Source: Candidatus Pantoea gossypiicola (GTDB taxonomy: Bacteria > Pseudomonadota > Gammaproteobacteria > Enterobacterales > Enterobacteriaceae). From it: a stretch of DNA of 64,000 nt. Positions 7,423 through 16,838 of this stretch are shown here, piece by piece (positions within the stretch are counted from its first letter, which is position 1; each line of letters opens with the position of its first letter). The position numbers were made by a program, and so were the translations under genes. The notes under the pieces are model-generated. The model had not been told where the DNA came from and searched no databases. It saw nothing but the letters and a program-made list of their open reading frames with translations. The stretch spans positions 103,071 to 167,070 of the forward strand of contig NZ_VWVM01000010.1 of assembly GCF_008632075.1 (NCBI RefSeq), written 5' to 3'.

Positions 7423-7839
7423 TTATAAATCGCCGTTCAGCCTGTTGAACAGAATTTTACGCATTCCCGCATCATCAGTGGGATCGAGATTAAGCCATGT
7501 TAGCGTCTGACGCTCGCTTTTCTGATCGTAGTCGGAGTAAACACCATGAATCACCCCTTTCTCCGGAGAGTAGAGGAGAGCAATAGATTGTGCCGGACAG
7601 TTGTGCGGCTTACAGCCGGAGAGTAGCTGCCAGGTTTCACCCTTAATAGTGATTGTATTAGCCGGGGTACTGGTCCCGCCCTGCTTAACCCATGAGGGGA
7701 AGTCATGTCCGGCAATAAGCTGGTGATACGCCTGGCTGGTCTGCTTATTCATTATGAAATCAGAAAGATAAGTTTGAGTTGCAGCATCTACTAACATTGG
7801 CATGCCAGCTAATACTGCGACGATTAAACCTTTATTCAT
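7423..7839 (-). CDS. ivy: Inhibitor of vertebrate lysozyme (Ivy family)
   Basis: A 138-residue periplasmic protein with a signal peptide (MNKGLIVAVLAGMPMLVDA, cut about residue 19). The core motif SGCKPHNCPAQS (about 73-84) is the Ivy loop whose His inserts into the active site of c-type lysozyme; the two cysteines form its disulfide. The upstream EFPSWV-like segment appears as HDFPSWVKQGG. Ivy protects against host lysozyme and can restrain lytic transglycosylases. The neighbouring prophage lysozyme is of T4 type and is not a known Ivy target. Confidence 0.92.
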   Translation of the reverse strand: MNKGLIVAVLAGMPMLVDAATQTYLSDFIMNKQTSQAYHQLIAGHDFPSWVKQGGTSTPANTITIKGETWQLLSGCKPHNCPAQSIALLYSPEKGVIHGVYSDYDQKSERQTLTWLNLDPTDDAGMRKILFNRLNGDL

Positions 7840-7952
7840 CGGGTTTCCCTCTTAATCTCTGAGTTTTGCCTGTGTTAAACAGGACACTATCGGCTTTGCC
7901 ACTGTTTGTCAGGCAAAGAACGCTTGCCATTGACGCTTCAGAGAGGCAGATC

Positions 7953-7981
7953 AAAAAAAGGGCGAGGCCGAAGCCTCGCCC
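7953..7981 (-). terminator. Terminator of the prophage-derived operon
   Basis: On the minus strand GGGCGAGGC pairs with GCCTCGCCC and is followed by seven T residues. It is placed just after the tailspike stop and insulates ivy. Confidence 0.85.
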
Positions 7982-7996
7982 AAAACATGCCAATCA

Positions 7997-9751
7997 TCAA
8001 TCGTAGTAAGGAACCTTGCGGTCAACGCCGTTGATATTGATCAGCACAAAACCGGTTGGCGCGGTTTTATTGGTCGGTGTACCCGCCGCAGTAGCGAGCG
8101 TAACGACCCCTTTTTCATTGGCACCGATGCCCGCCAGTCCATTGTGCATGCCGAAGCGTGCAGCGGGTTTCAGAGAGCCAACTTTGGTAATGTCCGTGAC
8201 TACCGACATATCGGACTGGAACAACGAGCAGGAGCCGGTATCGAAGCGGGTTGGACCGGTGGTCTTCAGGTTGAACATGGTCTCGCCACTGTTGGCCTTC
8301 AGCTTGACCCATACCGCTGCATAGGTAGTTCCTACCCGGCTGTAACGGATGTCCAGTACGGAAGGCTGGCCCATGTGGTAAGCATCCGCCCAGACCGTTT
8401 CCAGTCGCTGCAGGTTGATCAGCGTTTTACCGGTAGCAGGCATATTTACGGGTGAACCGGCGGTACCGGACGGCGTAGTGGCATCCGCTTTCCCGATTAA
8501 CTCCATCACCCATTGCTGGTTAGGCGCCGGGAAAAAGAGCTGCCCCAGCCGATACCAGTTATCGGTATCGGTGTTGTTCACCACTTTATAACCGCTGTAA
8601 TAGCCGGCACGCAGCGAACCCGTCATGAACGTGCCGTAGTTCTCATCCCGACGATAGCCATATTCAAAGGTCGATAACCACTTACTTCCGGCCAAATCAT
8701 TAGTGATTTTCGCCCCCGCCTGCAGGTTAATCTGACGCATCACCACGCGGGCATTGTTAAGATTGAGCGGTGTGGCACAATCCTCAATGTTGAGCGTATC
8801 GATGGTCCAGCCGCCGTCCGACAAATCCCCCGGGTTGGTGGTGTGCTCAATCCAGACATTTCGCATGATCCCCTGGGTAACACGCGGCATATAGATCGTA
8901 GCGTCGCCATAGCCCGACTGGAAGTTGGCGTTGCATAACTCAATGGCGGTTGAGTGGTCCCAGTTCCCCTTCGGTGTGTTTGACCAGCCGACATCAAACA
9001 CGCGTGAATAGGTCGAGGAGCTGTAAATCTGATCGAACTTACTGTCGAGCGTATCCTGCAGCTTAAAGACGGTTCCCCCGGTACTTTGCGCCTTGAAGCA
9101 GAAGATATTGACGATCTGCCCGCCGACAATCGTATTTTCGAAGAATGGCTGCACGTTGCTGCACTGTTCAGGCGTAACGGTGACTTTGAGAGTGGTGTCG
9201 ACAGTCCCGGCATTCGCTTGTCCGTGCCAGCAGATGCCTTTGATGACGATTTTGCGTGCATTAACCTTAAACACCGCACTCGCGCTTTTGTCAGAGACAA
9301 TGGTGGTGCGCGGTGACGACCCGAGTTCGATATCATCACCTGCCAGACCAAAAAACGGCAACTCTGTATCGCTGATATCGATGGGTGAAATCAGGAAGCG
9401 GCCACCCGGAAAACGTACCGGCATCGCTTTCGCATAGGCGTTATAGGACTGCGTCCATGCCAGCATCCGCTTAAAGGCTTCAGTGTCATCGGTCACGCCA
9501 TCCCCTCTCGCGCCAAAGTGCAGAATGTTAACTTCAGCAGGGTCGTTGATGGTGCGCTTCCAGTAGAAACCGTTACCCACCGCCACAGTACCGCCATCAT
9601 CTTTCAGCGTAGTAGTGGAGAGAAAACCGACAAAGTCAGCACCACCCCGGAAGCTGGAGTCTTTGTCGTAATAGCGTTTCAGGCTCGCAACTTCACCTGA
9701 TTTTGGCGGGACCGTGGTGCGCAGTTCAGCAAAAGAGTTAACTTCGATCAT
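7997..9751 (-). CDS. Tailspike-like protein with pectate-lyase-type beta-helix (capsule/EPS depolymerase candidate)
   Basis: A 584-residue protein. Residues 1-70 form a short head (IEVNSFAELRTTVPP, LKRYYDKDS, DDGGT, YWKR) typical of phage or prophage spike proteins. It is followed by the start of a right-handed beta-helix at 79-93 (FGARGDGVTDDTEAF), the signature of the pectate-lyase superfamily. The C-terminal third, with a Gly-rich final sheet and GFVLININGVDRKV, looks like a trimerisation or receptor domain. Such proteins cleave surface polysaccharides (for example colanic acid, amylovoran or stewartan); substrate here is inference. RBS AGGAGGATT is strong. No tail, capsid or adaptor gene accompanies it. 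Confidence 0.8.
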   Translation of the reverse strand: MIEVNSFAELRTTVPPKSGEVASLKRYYDKDSSFRGGADFVGFLSTTTLKDDGGTVAVGNGFYWKRTINDPAEVNILHFGARGDGVTDDTEAFKRMLAWTQSYNAYAKAMPVRFPGGRFLISPIDISDTELPFFGLAGDDIELGSSPRTTIVSDKSASAVFKVNARKIVIKGICWHGQANAGTVDTTLKVTVTPEQCSNVQPFFENTIVGGQIVNIFCFKAQSTGGTVFKLQDTLDSKFDQIYSSSTYSRVFDVGWSNTPKGNWDHSTAIELCNANFQSGYGDATIYMPRVTQGIMRNVWIEHTTNPGDLSDGGWTIDTLNIEDCATPLNLNNARVVMRQINLQAGAKITNDLAGSKWLSTFEYGYRRDENYGTFMTGSLRAGYYSGYKVVNNTDTDNWYRLGQLFFPAPNQQWVMELIGKADATTPSGTAGSPVNMPATGKTLINLQRLETVWADAYHMGQPSVLDIRYSRVGTTYAAVWVKLKANSGETMFNLKTTGPTRFDTGSCSLFQSDMSVVTDITKVGSLKPAARFGMHNGLAGIGANEKGVVTLATAAGTPTNKTAPTGFVLININGVDRKVPYYD

Positions 9752-9798
9752 AGAATCCTCCTCAGGATCATTGGGATATCGCGCTGATTGTCAGCGCA

Positions 9799-10035
9799 CT
9801 ACTTAGCCGCAGCCGGATGGCCGCAAAGGGTGTCCCACATGTCGTTGTGGGTGTTGATGGCGCGCACTGTCCTGACGTCCATTTTTTGCGCGTCATCGCC
9901 GTAGGTATAAAGAGGGGAAAAAAGTACGCAGGCAGAGTCGGTGATCGCCACCGGTTCAGGGTTTGTGGTATTTCGACTGCTGCAGCTTGTCGCGAGCAGC
10001 AGCGTCATCAAGGCTGTGGTTGTCGGTCGCCACAC
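9799..10035 (-). CDS. Rz1-like outer-membrane spanin lipoprotein
   Basis: An overlapping frame with a GTG at 10035 gives 78 residues: a short hydrophobic leader (TALMTLLLATSC), a lipidatable Cys about 20 residues in, and a soluble tail ending DTLCGHPAAAK. It begins inside the Rz frame and runs 157 bases past its end, the embedded/extended layout usual for Rz/Rz1. The tail has few prolines, unlike lambda Rz1, and two more cysteines. The start is uncertain; an internal ATG at 10008 would leave too short a signal. Confidence 0.65.
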   Translation of the reverse strand: MWRPTTTALMTLLLATSCSSRNTTNPEPVAITDSACVLFSPLYTYGDDAQKMDVRTVRAINTHNDMWDTLCGHPAAAK

Positions 10036-10249
10036 GGTTAGCCTCCTCGCGGTTATGTTGTTGTTGTTGCGCCACCGCGCTGACGCGGGACGCCTCCTGT
10101 TGTGCGTTATCAACGTCAGATCGCGCTTTTTGCTGCACTTTGCCGATTTTCTTGCCGCCGAAATAACTGGCACCCAGCGCCGCAATGACGCCAGCCAGTG
10201 CGGCAAGCCAGTGCCAGCTGCCGCCCAGTAAGGTGGTAATCAGAGTCAT
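9956..10249 (-). CDS. Rz-like inner-membrane spanin
   Basis: 97 residues: one N-terminal membrane helix (about 10-30, LAALAGVIAALGASYFGG) followed by a highly charged, Gln/Ala-rich coiled coil (QQKARSDVDNAQ and onward). This is the i-spanin topology; with Rz1 it spans the periplasm and fuses the membranes in the last step of lysis. Its ATG overlaps the holin stop (ATGA). Confidence 0.8.
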   Translation of the reverse strand: MTLITTLLGGSWHWLAALAGVIAALGASYFGGKKIGKVQQKARSDVDNAQQEASRVSAVAQQQQHNREEANRVATDNHSLDDAAARDKLQQSKYHKP

Positions 10250-10593
10250 GGTTTCGCTCCTTCAGCCTGCTCCTTCGCGTTGAGCAGATTTTTCTGGCGA
10301 ACAAACTGTGCAATCACGCCCATCGCCACCATGAATGCGCCTACCAGCCCCAGGTAGTTGTGCGGCAGAATCGTTTTGACGTCCTCCGGCAGCACGCTCC
10401 AGGCATCAACGGCGGCTGAAGGAAAGGATTGCGCCCAGGCGCTGAGCATCGATCCCAGCGACGCCAGCCAGACTGACCAGGTTCTGAAGAGCAGGCGGGC
10501 GTGCGAGACAAACTGGAGGGTGGTGAAACGCTGCAACAGCAGCAGGATGATGATCGCCGTCAGCACGGCGACCAGAAACATGAGCCATCTCAT
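10246..10593 (-). CDS. Phage holin
   Basis: A 115-residue protein with two clear hydrophobic helices (about 3-21 and 81-98), a weaker third around 38-56, and a basic tail (VRQKNLLNAKEQAEG). The segment SVWLASLGSMLSAWAQ then VLPEDVKTILPHNYLGLVGAFM is seen in many enterobacterial prophage holins. It overlaps the lysozyme stop and the Rz start by ATGA junctions, so the three are translationally coupled. The order lysozyme-holin-Rz differs from lambda (holin-lysozyme-Rz). Confidence 0.75.
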   Translation of the reverse strand: MRWLMFLVAVLTAIIILLLLQRFTTLQFVSHARLLFRTWSVWLASLGSMLSAWAQSFPSAAVDAWSVLPEDVKTILPHNYLGLVGAFMVAMGVIAQFVRQKNLLNAKEQAEGAKP

Positions 10594-11057
10594 AGCAACC
10601 CCCTGTAAACCGCATAGGTTCCGCTGCGCATCATCTCGGCGTGACGTCTGGCCCGGCCCGGTGTCTGACGGGCCCAGAGGCTGTTCATCATCGCGTCAGC
10701 CGCCTCATTGAACTGTTCAGCCGCGATGGCGGTGAGCATGTTTTTGAACTGCATAACGCCTTCGACGCCCAGCTGATAGGTCATGCTCAGCAACACATCC
10801 GTACGGGCGTCATTGCACTTCGCCAGCGCATTACGCAGCAGATCCCTGCCCTGCATCTCCTGAACTTTGTTTTCAAGAATGCACTGCTTCCAGACATCCC
10901 CGACGCGCCGTGGTACGCGGAAAGTGTAATTACTCAGCGATGCCCCCTTAGGCCCGATGCGGATACCGCCCGCCACCGTGGGAAAGCCCAGCGTGTCGAG
11001 GTAAGGCGTGTCGACATATCCCTCTTCAAAATTCAGTACTGCAATTATCTGGCTCAT
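10590..11057 (-). CDS. T4-type phage lysozyme (endolysin, GH24)
   Basis: A 155-residue muramidase. The catalytic triad of T4 lysozyme (Glu11-Asp20-Thr26) is present one residue later: Glu12 in FEEGYVDTPY, Asp21 in YLDTLGF and Thr27 in PTVAGG. There is no signal peptide or anchor, so release depends on the holin. RBS AAGGAG precedes the ATG. It heads the tightly packed lysis cassette. Confidence 0.88.
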   Translation of the reverse strand: MSQIIAVLNFEEGYVDTPYLDTLGFPTVAGGIRIGPKGASLSNYTFRVPRRVGDVWKQCILENKVQEMQGRDLLRNALAKCNDARTDVLLSMTYQLGVEGVMQFKNMLTAIAAEQFNEAADAMMNSLWARQTPGRARRHAEMMRSGTYAVYRGLL

Positions 11058-11261
11058 AACAACTCCTTAATGACGGGTTAAAGCAATTCACCATTGTGAA
11101 AAGAAATACATAACGCCCGCTGATCATTACCCGTTCAGGCGCGGCAGGAGGCCTGACTCACCCTGCAGCAAAACTGAACAGTAATTCAGCAAATTGCGTC
11201 CAGTGAAAGCTGGAGATAACGAAGAGTTAGCCGGAACGAAAATGCACGCTTTCTTCGCGCT

Positions 11262-11540
11262 TCAGCTCACGGCGTAGAGGTGAACATGCGGGAGACAGCA
11301 ATTGTCGAAACTGGGTGTTTCCTGACTGGTGACGCGGGGTGCGGTGATTGCGCGATCAACGCGCGGGGTGACCTGACGCTGGCAGATTTGCTCTGCACGT
11401 CTCAGGACAGGGGGTTCAGTTGGGAAGTTCAGGGCCTGGTCAATGCTCTGAGTCAGGCTGCTGAGAGGTTGGCGCCGCCGATGGCGACGAGTACGTGCGT
11501 TGCCCACAAAAACGCTTTTGCCATAGTGAATTATCGCCAT
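11262..11540 (-). CDS. Uncharacterised Arg-rich small protein in the prophage remnant
   Basis: An ATG at 11540 lies right after an ideal ribosome-binding site (GGAGGAGTT) and opens 92 codons. The start (MAIIHYGKSVFVGNARTRRH) is basic, with RRHRRR, and the rest is polar with three cysteines. I do not recognise the family; the layout is reminiscent of small Ash-like prophage proteins, which is only an impression. It lies between the repressor and the lysis cassette and in the same direction. The frame is also open upstream, and a complementary-strand frame of similar length exists, so this could be spurious apart from its RBS. Confidence 0.4.
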   Translation of the reverse strand: MAIIHYGKSVFVGNARTRRHRRRQPLSSLTQSIDQALNFPTEPPVLRRAEQICQRQVTPRVDRAITAPRVTSQETPSFDNCCLPHVHLYAVS

Positions 11541-11963
11541 AACTCCTCCTGTGAATGAGTCTTTGGCGATGGGGTGGCAGGCGCGAGCTTTCGGTGATCC
11601 GAACGGGCCCGAATGACGTGTATCGCGCTCGCACGCTCGCCGCCCGGCTGCGTTAGCAGCCAGGTGGAAAGTAAGCGAGGGGGAAATAAACGGCATCTGA
11701 CGACGCTGCATTTTGCGCATCCACCCCATCCCAAAGTTCACTGACTTTTGGGTGGTATGATTCGCGCTTGTGCAGCGCCTCAATTGTTTAAGAGCGGCTC
11801 ATCCGTGAAAGAACTGCTTCGTTCATCCATATCCAAATTATTAACAGGTTCTTATGCTTTATCAAACACTGTTGGTTAATTTTTTATTTACTGCTGGTTA
11901 AATTTATGAATTTATGCCGATTATTTTTTTGCAGCCCGTCTGAGAAAGGCAGCAAAAGCGGCC
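11541..11963. other. Gap within the prophage remnant
   Basis: 423 bases without a supportable gene. The part from 11820 to 11940 is very AT-rich and lies just after the repressor gene; the part from 11560 to 11700 is GC-rich. It may contain remains of deleted phage genes; I see no terminator or operator I would defend. Confidence 0.35.
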
Positions 11964-12695
11964 TTAGCCGAGGATTTGATAGTGACGCGCCTGACTCATG
12001 ATCACTTTTGCCAGGACCTTCAGACTGGTAACATCATCATGATTAAGATACCAGGTTTCATAGCGTTTATTATCTGAAATTACAGCAATTTTCTTATGCT
12101 GCAGCTGCAGACGCTTGAGATAGAGTTGCTCATCGAGGGTAAAAATATAGATGCCATCACCGTCGAACATCCGCACGCTGATATCCACAAACAGCTGATC
12201 GCGCGGTGCAAAGGTGTCAGCCATAGAGTCGCTATTGATGGCAATTAACCGGATGTTCTCCGCCGGACGCCCGTTGAATAGCACCCGTGCCTCATCCAGA
12301 CCATATTCGATCGCCTGGATGGTCTCCACAAACTCATCACGCGCGGGCAGACCCGCAGCGCTTCGCTGCCCGATATCGAGGCTATCCACCCGGAACACAT
12401 TTTTATGGCCGGTGAACGTGCTCAGCGCTACCGGGTCAGCGGGTTGTTCCATACCGTATTGCAGCCACTCTACCCTGACTCCCAGCAGCTGGCTGAGCGC
12501 CAGTAAATTGCCGCCATCAGGCACTGATTGCGCATTAAACCACTTCCACACTCCTGGTGTTGAAATCTTACAGCCTTGCTGCTGCAGGGCTCTGGCAACC
12601 TGTTTGTTTCGTCCATGTCCGACAATGCCGGCACTCTCACAGGCCGCTATCAGCCTGGTGGTGAAAGCTTGTCTTGTACTTTCTTTTTTAACCAT
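11964..12695 (-). CDS. CI-like phage repressor with S24 (LexA-type) self-cleavage domain
   Basis: A 243-residue repressor. Residues about 10-75 form a helix-turn-helix (NKQVARALQQQGCKISTPGV, then WKWFNAQSVPDGGNLLALSQ). Residues about 105-240 form the peptidase domain: cleavage site Ala114-Gly115 (SAAGLPA), nucleophile Ser157 in NSDSM and general base Lys194 in YLKRL. RecA-stimulated self-cleavage would remove repression after DNA damage, so the site residues suggest a protein still able to respond to SOS. It is followed on the same strand by the lysis genes rather than facing a cro gene, which is odd for a lambdoid switch and suggests deletion. Confidence 0.85.
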   Translation of the reverse strand: MVKKESTRQAFTTRLIAACESAGIVGHGRNKQVARALQQQGCKISTPGVWKWFNAQSVPDGGNLLALSQLLGVRVEWLQYGMEQPADPVALSTFTGHKNVFRVDSLDIGQRSAAGLPARDEFVETIQAIEYGLDEARVLFNGRPAENIRLIAINSDSMADTFAPRDQLFVDISVRMFDGDGIYIFTLDEQLYLKRLQLQHKKIAVISDNKRYETWYLNHDDVTSLKVLAKVIMSQARHYQILG

Positions 12696-13002
12696 TAGTT
12701 AATAATCAGCCATAGAAGAGATACTGGATGTTATTTTCATTATTGCTACCAGTTCATTTTATATTACCGCTCGTTTACTACCTAACCGCTTTATCAAGCA
12801 TTCCTGATTATCATTATCCGCTTCGGCCTGTAGCTGAACAAAAAATATCGCCTCAGGCCGCATACAGCCCCGGCTTTCAGGAATGTTCCGTAAGAAATTG
12901 CGTGAAATTCAGCCAGCATAACGGGTAATGGTGACGGAATCGGAATGAAAATTAACCTGACGGGCAAAAAACTCTATCTTTCGCTGGCCCGGAAAGCCGG
13001 CC
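12696..13002. other. Region upstream of the repressor gene
   Basis: About 300 AT-rich bases between the repressor start and the proA terminator. It must contain the repressor promoter and probably its operators. I see no integrase, att site or divergent cro-like gene; an open frame at 12728-12928 lacks a good ribosome-binding site. Confidence 0.35.
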
Positions 13003-13040
13003 TAAAAAAAACGGGAGTCTCTGAAAGACTCCCGTTTTGT
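13003..13040. terminator. Bidirectional terminator downstream of proA
   Basis: ACGGGAGTCT and AGACTCCCGT form a long stem with A-rich and T-rich flanks on both sides (eight A before, TTTTG after), so it can stop transcription in either direction. Confidence 0.85.
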
Positions 13041-13055
13041 TAAAAATTATTGTTG

Positions 13056-14309
13056 CTATGACCGGAGCGTGTCGTCACCCCAGGCAATCCATTTATAGGT
13101 GGTCAGCGCCTCTAATCCCATTGGCCCGCGTGCATGCAATTTTTGGGTACTGACCGCCACTTCCGCACCCAGACCAAACTGCCCACCATCGGTGAAGCGG
13201 GTGCTGGCGTTAACATAGACCGCAGAAGAGTCGACCTGACGGACAAAACGCGTGGCGTTGCGAATGTCGCGGGTCAGGATGGCATCCGAGTGCTGCGTGC
13301 CGTGCGTGCGGATGTGATCGATCGCCTCATCCATATCCGCCACTAATTTGACGTTAAGATCCAGCGACAGCCATTCATCATTGTACTGCTGTGGATTGAC
13401 CTGTCTGACCGCCGCCGGGCCCTGCTGCAGCTGCGCCAGTACGTTGCTGTCCGCATGCAGCGTGATGCCTTCCTGCGCCATACGCGCGCTGAAAAGAGGC
13501 AGGAAACGCTCAGCCATGGTCTGCTCCACCAGCAGCGTCTCCAGCGAGTTACAGGCGCTGGGACGCTGTTTTTTGGCGTTAACGATCAGATCAAGAGCCG
13601 GTTCAATCTCCATCGTCTCATCAATGTAGATGTGACAGACGCCGATGCCGCCGGTAATTACCGGAATGGTGGAGTTTTCCCGGCACAGCTTGTGCAGCCC
13701 GGCTCCGCCACGCGGGATGAGCATATCGACGTAACGATCCAGCTTCAGCAACTGATTCACCAGCTCGCGATCCGGATTTTCAATCGCCTGCACGATAGCC
13801 GTCGGCAGACCATGCTGCTGCAGCGCGTTCTGAATAACCCGCACCGTGGCCGCATTGGTGCGCCAGGTCTCTTTGCCACCGCGCAGTATGGCGGCGTTAC
13901 CGGTTTTCAGGCACAGACTGGCAACGTCAACGGTAACGTTGGGACGCGCCTCATAAATCACGGCAACCACACCCAGCGGCACGCGACGGCGTTCAATGCG
14001 CAGGCCACTGTCGAGCTGACCACCGTCGATTAACTGTCCCACCGGATCGGCCAGCTGACACACCTGGCGCACATCACTGGCAATGCTGCTGAGGCGTTGC
14101 GGATTGAGTGTCAGCCGATCTAACAGGGCGGCACTCATGCCGTTCTGACGCGCATCGGCTAAATCCAGCTCATTGGCTGCCAGAATATCTGCGCTTTCCG
14201 CCTCAAGGCGGTCGGCAATGGTCATCAGAACCCGATTCTTCTCAGCCGTCGACAGATCGGCAACGGTGTACGCTGCGGCACGCGCCGCTTTTCCCATCTC
14301 TTCAAGCAT
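13056..14309 (-). CDS. proA: Gamma-glutamyl phosphate reductase (ProA)
   Basis: Second enzyme of proline synthesis: NADPH-dependent reduction of glutamyl-5-phosphate to the semialdehyde. 417 residues, exactly the E. coli length, in the aldehyde-dehydrogenase fold. Visible landmarks are [18 protein letters not shown], the IPRGGAGLH loop, the catalytic Cys in [12 protein letters not shown] and the C-terminal [13 protein letters not shown] and [12 protein letters not shown]. It follows proB by 10 bases, so the two form one operon and the labile glutamyl phosphate can be channelled. Confidence 0.97.
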   Translation of the reverse strand: MLEEMGKAARAAAYTVADLSTAEKNRVLMTIADRLEAESADILAANELDLADARQNGMSAALLDRLTLNPQRLSSIASDVRQVCQLADPVGQLIDGGQLDSGLRIERRRVPLGVVAVIYEARPNVTVDVASLCLKTGNAAILRGGKETWRTNAATVRVIQNALQQHGLPTAIVQAIENPDRELVNQLLKLDRYVDMLIPRGGAGLHKLCRENSTIPVITGGIGVCHIYIDETMEIEPALDLIVNAKKQRPSACNSLETLLVEQTMAERFLPLFSARMAQEGITLHADSNVLAQLQQGPAAVRQVNPQQYNDEWLSLDLNVKLVADMDEAIDHIRTHGTQHSDAILTRDIRNATRFVRQVDSSAVYVNASTRFTDGGQFGLGAEVAVSTQKLHARGPMGLEALTTYKWIAWGDDTLRS

Positions 14310-14319
14310 TGTCCGCTCC

Positions 14320-15423
14320 TTAACTGACGATCATGTCATCGCGGTGAACGGCCACCGGGCCATATTCATATCCCAGAATTTCGCTGATCTGCTGGCTGTG
14401 ATGACCGGCAATCATGCGCATCGCGTCGCTGTTGTAGCGAGAAACACCGTGAGCAATATCCCGGCCTTGCAGGCTGCGGATGCGGATCACTTCACCGCGC
14501 GAGAAATTTCCCTGGATAGCGCGAATGCCCTTGGGCAGCAGAGAACTGCCGCGTTCAATGATGGCCGCCAGCGCACCGTCATCGACGGTGAGCTCGCCTG
14601 CCGGTGGCGCACCGAAGATCCAGCGTTTACGGTTTTCCAGCGGCGATTGCTGCGCATGAAAGCGCGTGCCAACCGGCCTGCCGTCAATCACATCGCTGAT
14701 CACACCGCTGCGACTGCCCGAGGCGATAATCACGTCTATTCCGGCGCGGCAGGCAACATCCGCCGCCTGAAGCTTGGTCGACATGCCGCCGGTGCCCAGG
14801 CCGGATACGCTGTCGCCCGCAAGCGCACGTAATGCATCATCGATCACATGGACATCGCTGATCAACTCAGCCTCTGGATTGTTACGCGGATCGGCAGTGA
14901 ACAGTCCCTGCTGATCGGTCAACAGTAGCAGCTTGTCGGCACCGCCGAGCATGGCTGCCAGCGCCGAAAGATTGTCGTTGTCGCCCACTTTGATTTCGGC
15001 AGTCGCAACCGCATCGTTCTCGTTAATCACCGGCACAATGTGGTTATCCAGCAACGCGCGCAGCGTGTCGCGGGCATTAAGGAAACGTTCGCGATCTTCC
15101 ATGTCAGCACGGGTCAGCAGCATCTGACCGATATGGATGCCGTAGATAGAGAATAACTGTTCCCACAGCTGAATCAGACGGCTCTGCCCCACCGCAGCCA
15201 GCAGCTGCTTTGAGGCGATGGTGGGTGGCAGTTCGGGGTAGCCCAGATGTTCGCGTCCGGCGGCCATCGCGCCAGACGTAACGATCACAATGCGGTGGCC
15301 GGCTGCGTGCTGCTGCGCGCACTGACGAACCAGTTCCACCATGTGCGCCCGATTTAACCGGCGAGATCCGCCGGTAAGAACGCTGGTACCCAACTTGACC
15401 ACTAAGGTCTGACTGCCACTCAT
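14320..15423 (-). CDS. proB: Glutamate 5-kinase (ProB)
   Basis: Committed, proline-inhibited step of proline synthesis. 367 residues: amino-acid-kinase domain ([12 protein letters not shown] at the N-terminus, [15 protein letters not shown] near residue 150, [11 protein letters not shown] near 210) followed by a C-terminal PUA domain (from about 275, [24 protein letters not shown]). The first gene of the proBA operon; it diverges from phoE as in E. coli. Confidence 0.97.
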   Translation of the reverse strand: MSGSQTLVVKLGTSVLTGGSRRLNRAHMVELVRQCAQQHAAGHRIVIVTSGAMAAGREHLGYPELPPTIASKQLLAAVGQSRLIQLWEQLFSIYGIHIGQMLLTRADMEDRERFLNARDTLRALLDNHIVPVINENDAVATAEIKVGDNDNLSALAAMLGGADKLLLLTDQQGLFTADPRNNPEAELISDVHVIDDALRALAGDSVSGLGTGGMSTKLQAADVACRAGIDVIIASGSRSGVISDVIDGRPVGTRFHAQQSPLENRKRWIFGAPPAGELTVDDGALAAIIERGSSLLPKGIRAIQGNFSRGEVIRIRSLQGRDIAHGVSRYNSDAMRMIAGHHSQQISEILGYEYGPVAVHRDDMIVS

Positions 15424-15568
15424 ATTTCCTGCCGTAGTGAAAAATTTTTACGAAAGGACGTTTTAACAGGAGTCGATACGGAAGCCAACAGGCAGTGGGG
15501 TAAAAGCACGAATTTACGCGGACAAGGCGGTAGACCAAAAGTTCAGCATTAACAAGAAATCCGGAAAA

Positions 15569-15586
15569 GTGTCATAAAAAGTTCAT
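15569..15586 (+). promoter_or_regulatory. Pho box (PhoB-binding site) upstream of phoE
   Basis: The 18-mer GTGTCATAAAAAGTTCAT matches the Pho box consensus CTGTCATAAAACTGTCAT at 14 positions, including both TCAT ends. It is about 75 bases before the phoE start, as expected for phosphate-starvation control. Confidence 0.75.
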
Positions 15587-15661
15587 CACGTACGGGTAAA
15601 AAGTCGGTGTTTTACAAAAACTTTCGTTTTTTTACGGCGTTCACATTGGGATTGATAGCAA

Positions 15662-16774
15662 ATGAAGAAAAGCACACTGGCCATGATCGTCTCCACGCTG
15701 ACGCTGGCTTCTGCCGCGCACGCTGCCGAAATCTATAACAAAGACGGCAATAAACTGGATTTATACGGCAAAGTTAAAGCTGAGCATTACATCAGCGATA
15801 ATGCCAGCGCAGACGGCGACAAGTCTTATACCCGTATCGGCTTTAAAGGCCAGACGCAGATTAATGACCTGATGACCGGTTACGGTCAGTGGGAATATCA
15901 GTACAACGTTAATAACTCTGAAGGCAGCGATGCTAATAACGGCAACAAAACCCGCCTTGGTTTTGCTGGCCTGAAATTCTCGCAGTATGGTTCGGTGGAT
16001 TATGGCCGTAACTATGGCGTGCTGTATGACGTTGAAGCCTGGACAGACGTGTTCCCGGAATTCGGTGGTGATGGCACGGCACGGTCTGATAACTTTATGA
16101 CCCAGCGCGCCACCGGCGTCGCGACTTACCGCAATAACAACTTCTTTGGTCTGGTCGATGGCCTGAAATTTGCGCTGCAGTATCAGGGCAAAAACGACGC
16201 CACCAGCGCCAATAGCCGCACCGATATTAACCGCCAGAACGGCGACGGCTATGGTGCTTCACTGGGCTACGCGCTGGGTGATAGCGGCGTGAGCCTGATG
16301 GGTGCCATCACCTCATCTGACCGCACCAACCAGCAGCAGGCGCGCGCCTATGGCGGCGGTGACCGTGCAGATTCCTGGGGCGCAGGCGTGAAGTACGATG
16401 CCAACAGCGTTTACCTGGCGGCGATTTACACCGATACCCGCAACATGACGCCAATCAGCGGTACCAACCGTAATACCGGCGCTGCCGTCGCGGGCGCAGC
16501 CAACAAAGCGCAGAACATCGAGCTGGTGGCGCAGTATCAGTTTGATTTCGGCCTGCGTCCGTCAATCGGCTACGTACAGACTAAGGGCAAGGATATCGAA
16601 AACGGTATCGGCGATGCGGATCTGGTGAAGTATATCGATGTGGGTGCAACCTACTACTTCAACAAAAATATGTCCGCCTTCGTGGATTACAAAATCAACC
16701 AGCTGGATGATGACAACGCGCTGTCGATTAACAACGACGACATTGTGGCGATGGGTGTGACTTACCAGTTCTGA
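15662..16774 (+). CDS. phoE: Outer-membrane porin PhoE (OmpC/OmpF family)
   Basis: A trimeric general porin, 370 residues, with signal peptide cut after Ala21 ([10 protein letters not shown]). The mature start [21 protein letters not shown], the loop-3 segment EFGGDG, and the final Phe (GVTYQF) recognised by the BAM complex are all present. Position beside proB and the upstream Pho box argue for PhoE, an anion-preferring porin induced by phosphate limitation, rather than OmpC or OmpF. The start has a weak ribosome-binding site (GGGATTG). The CRISPR locus begins about 65 bases after its stop. Confidence 0.88.
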   Translation: MKKSTLAMIVSTLTLASAAHAAEIYNKDGNKLDLYGKVKAEHYISDNASADGDKSYTRIGFKGQTQINDLMTGYGQWEYQYNVNNSEGSDANNGNKTRLGFAGLKFSQYGSVDYGRNYGVLYDVEAWTDVFPEFGGDGTARSDNFMTQRATGVATYRNNNFFGLVDGLKFALQYQGKNDATSANSRTDINRQNGDGYGASLGYALGDSGVSLMGAITSSDRTNQQQARAYGGGDRADSWGAGVKYDANSVYLAAIYTDTRNMTPISGTNRNTGAAVAGAANKAQNIELVAQYQFDFGLRPSIGYVQTKGKDIENGIGDADLVKYIDVGATYYFNKNMSAFVDYKINQLDDDNALSINNDDIVAMGVTYQF

Positions 16775-16838
16775 TTTCAGGCTGATGCCGCACAGCATGG
16801 GGAGAGCCGGGCTTCAGTCATAGCGTGCTGATAAAGAC

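Noticed and set aside
12728..12928. A 66-codon frame diverging from the phage repressor, where a cro gene might be
   Set aside because: No helix-turn-helix, poor ribosome-binding site, and an odd hydrophobic start followed by random-looking sequence.
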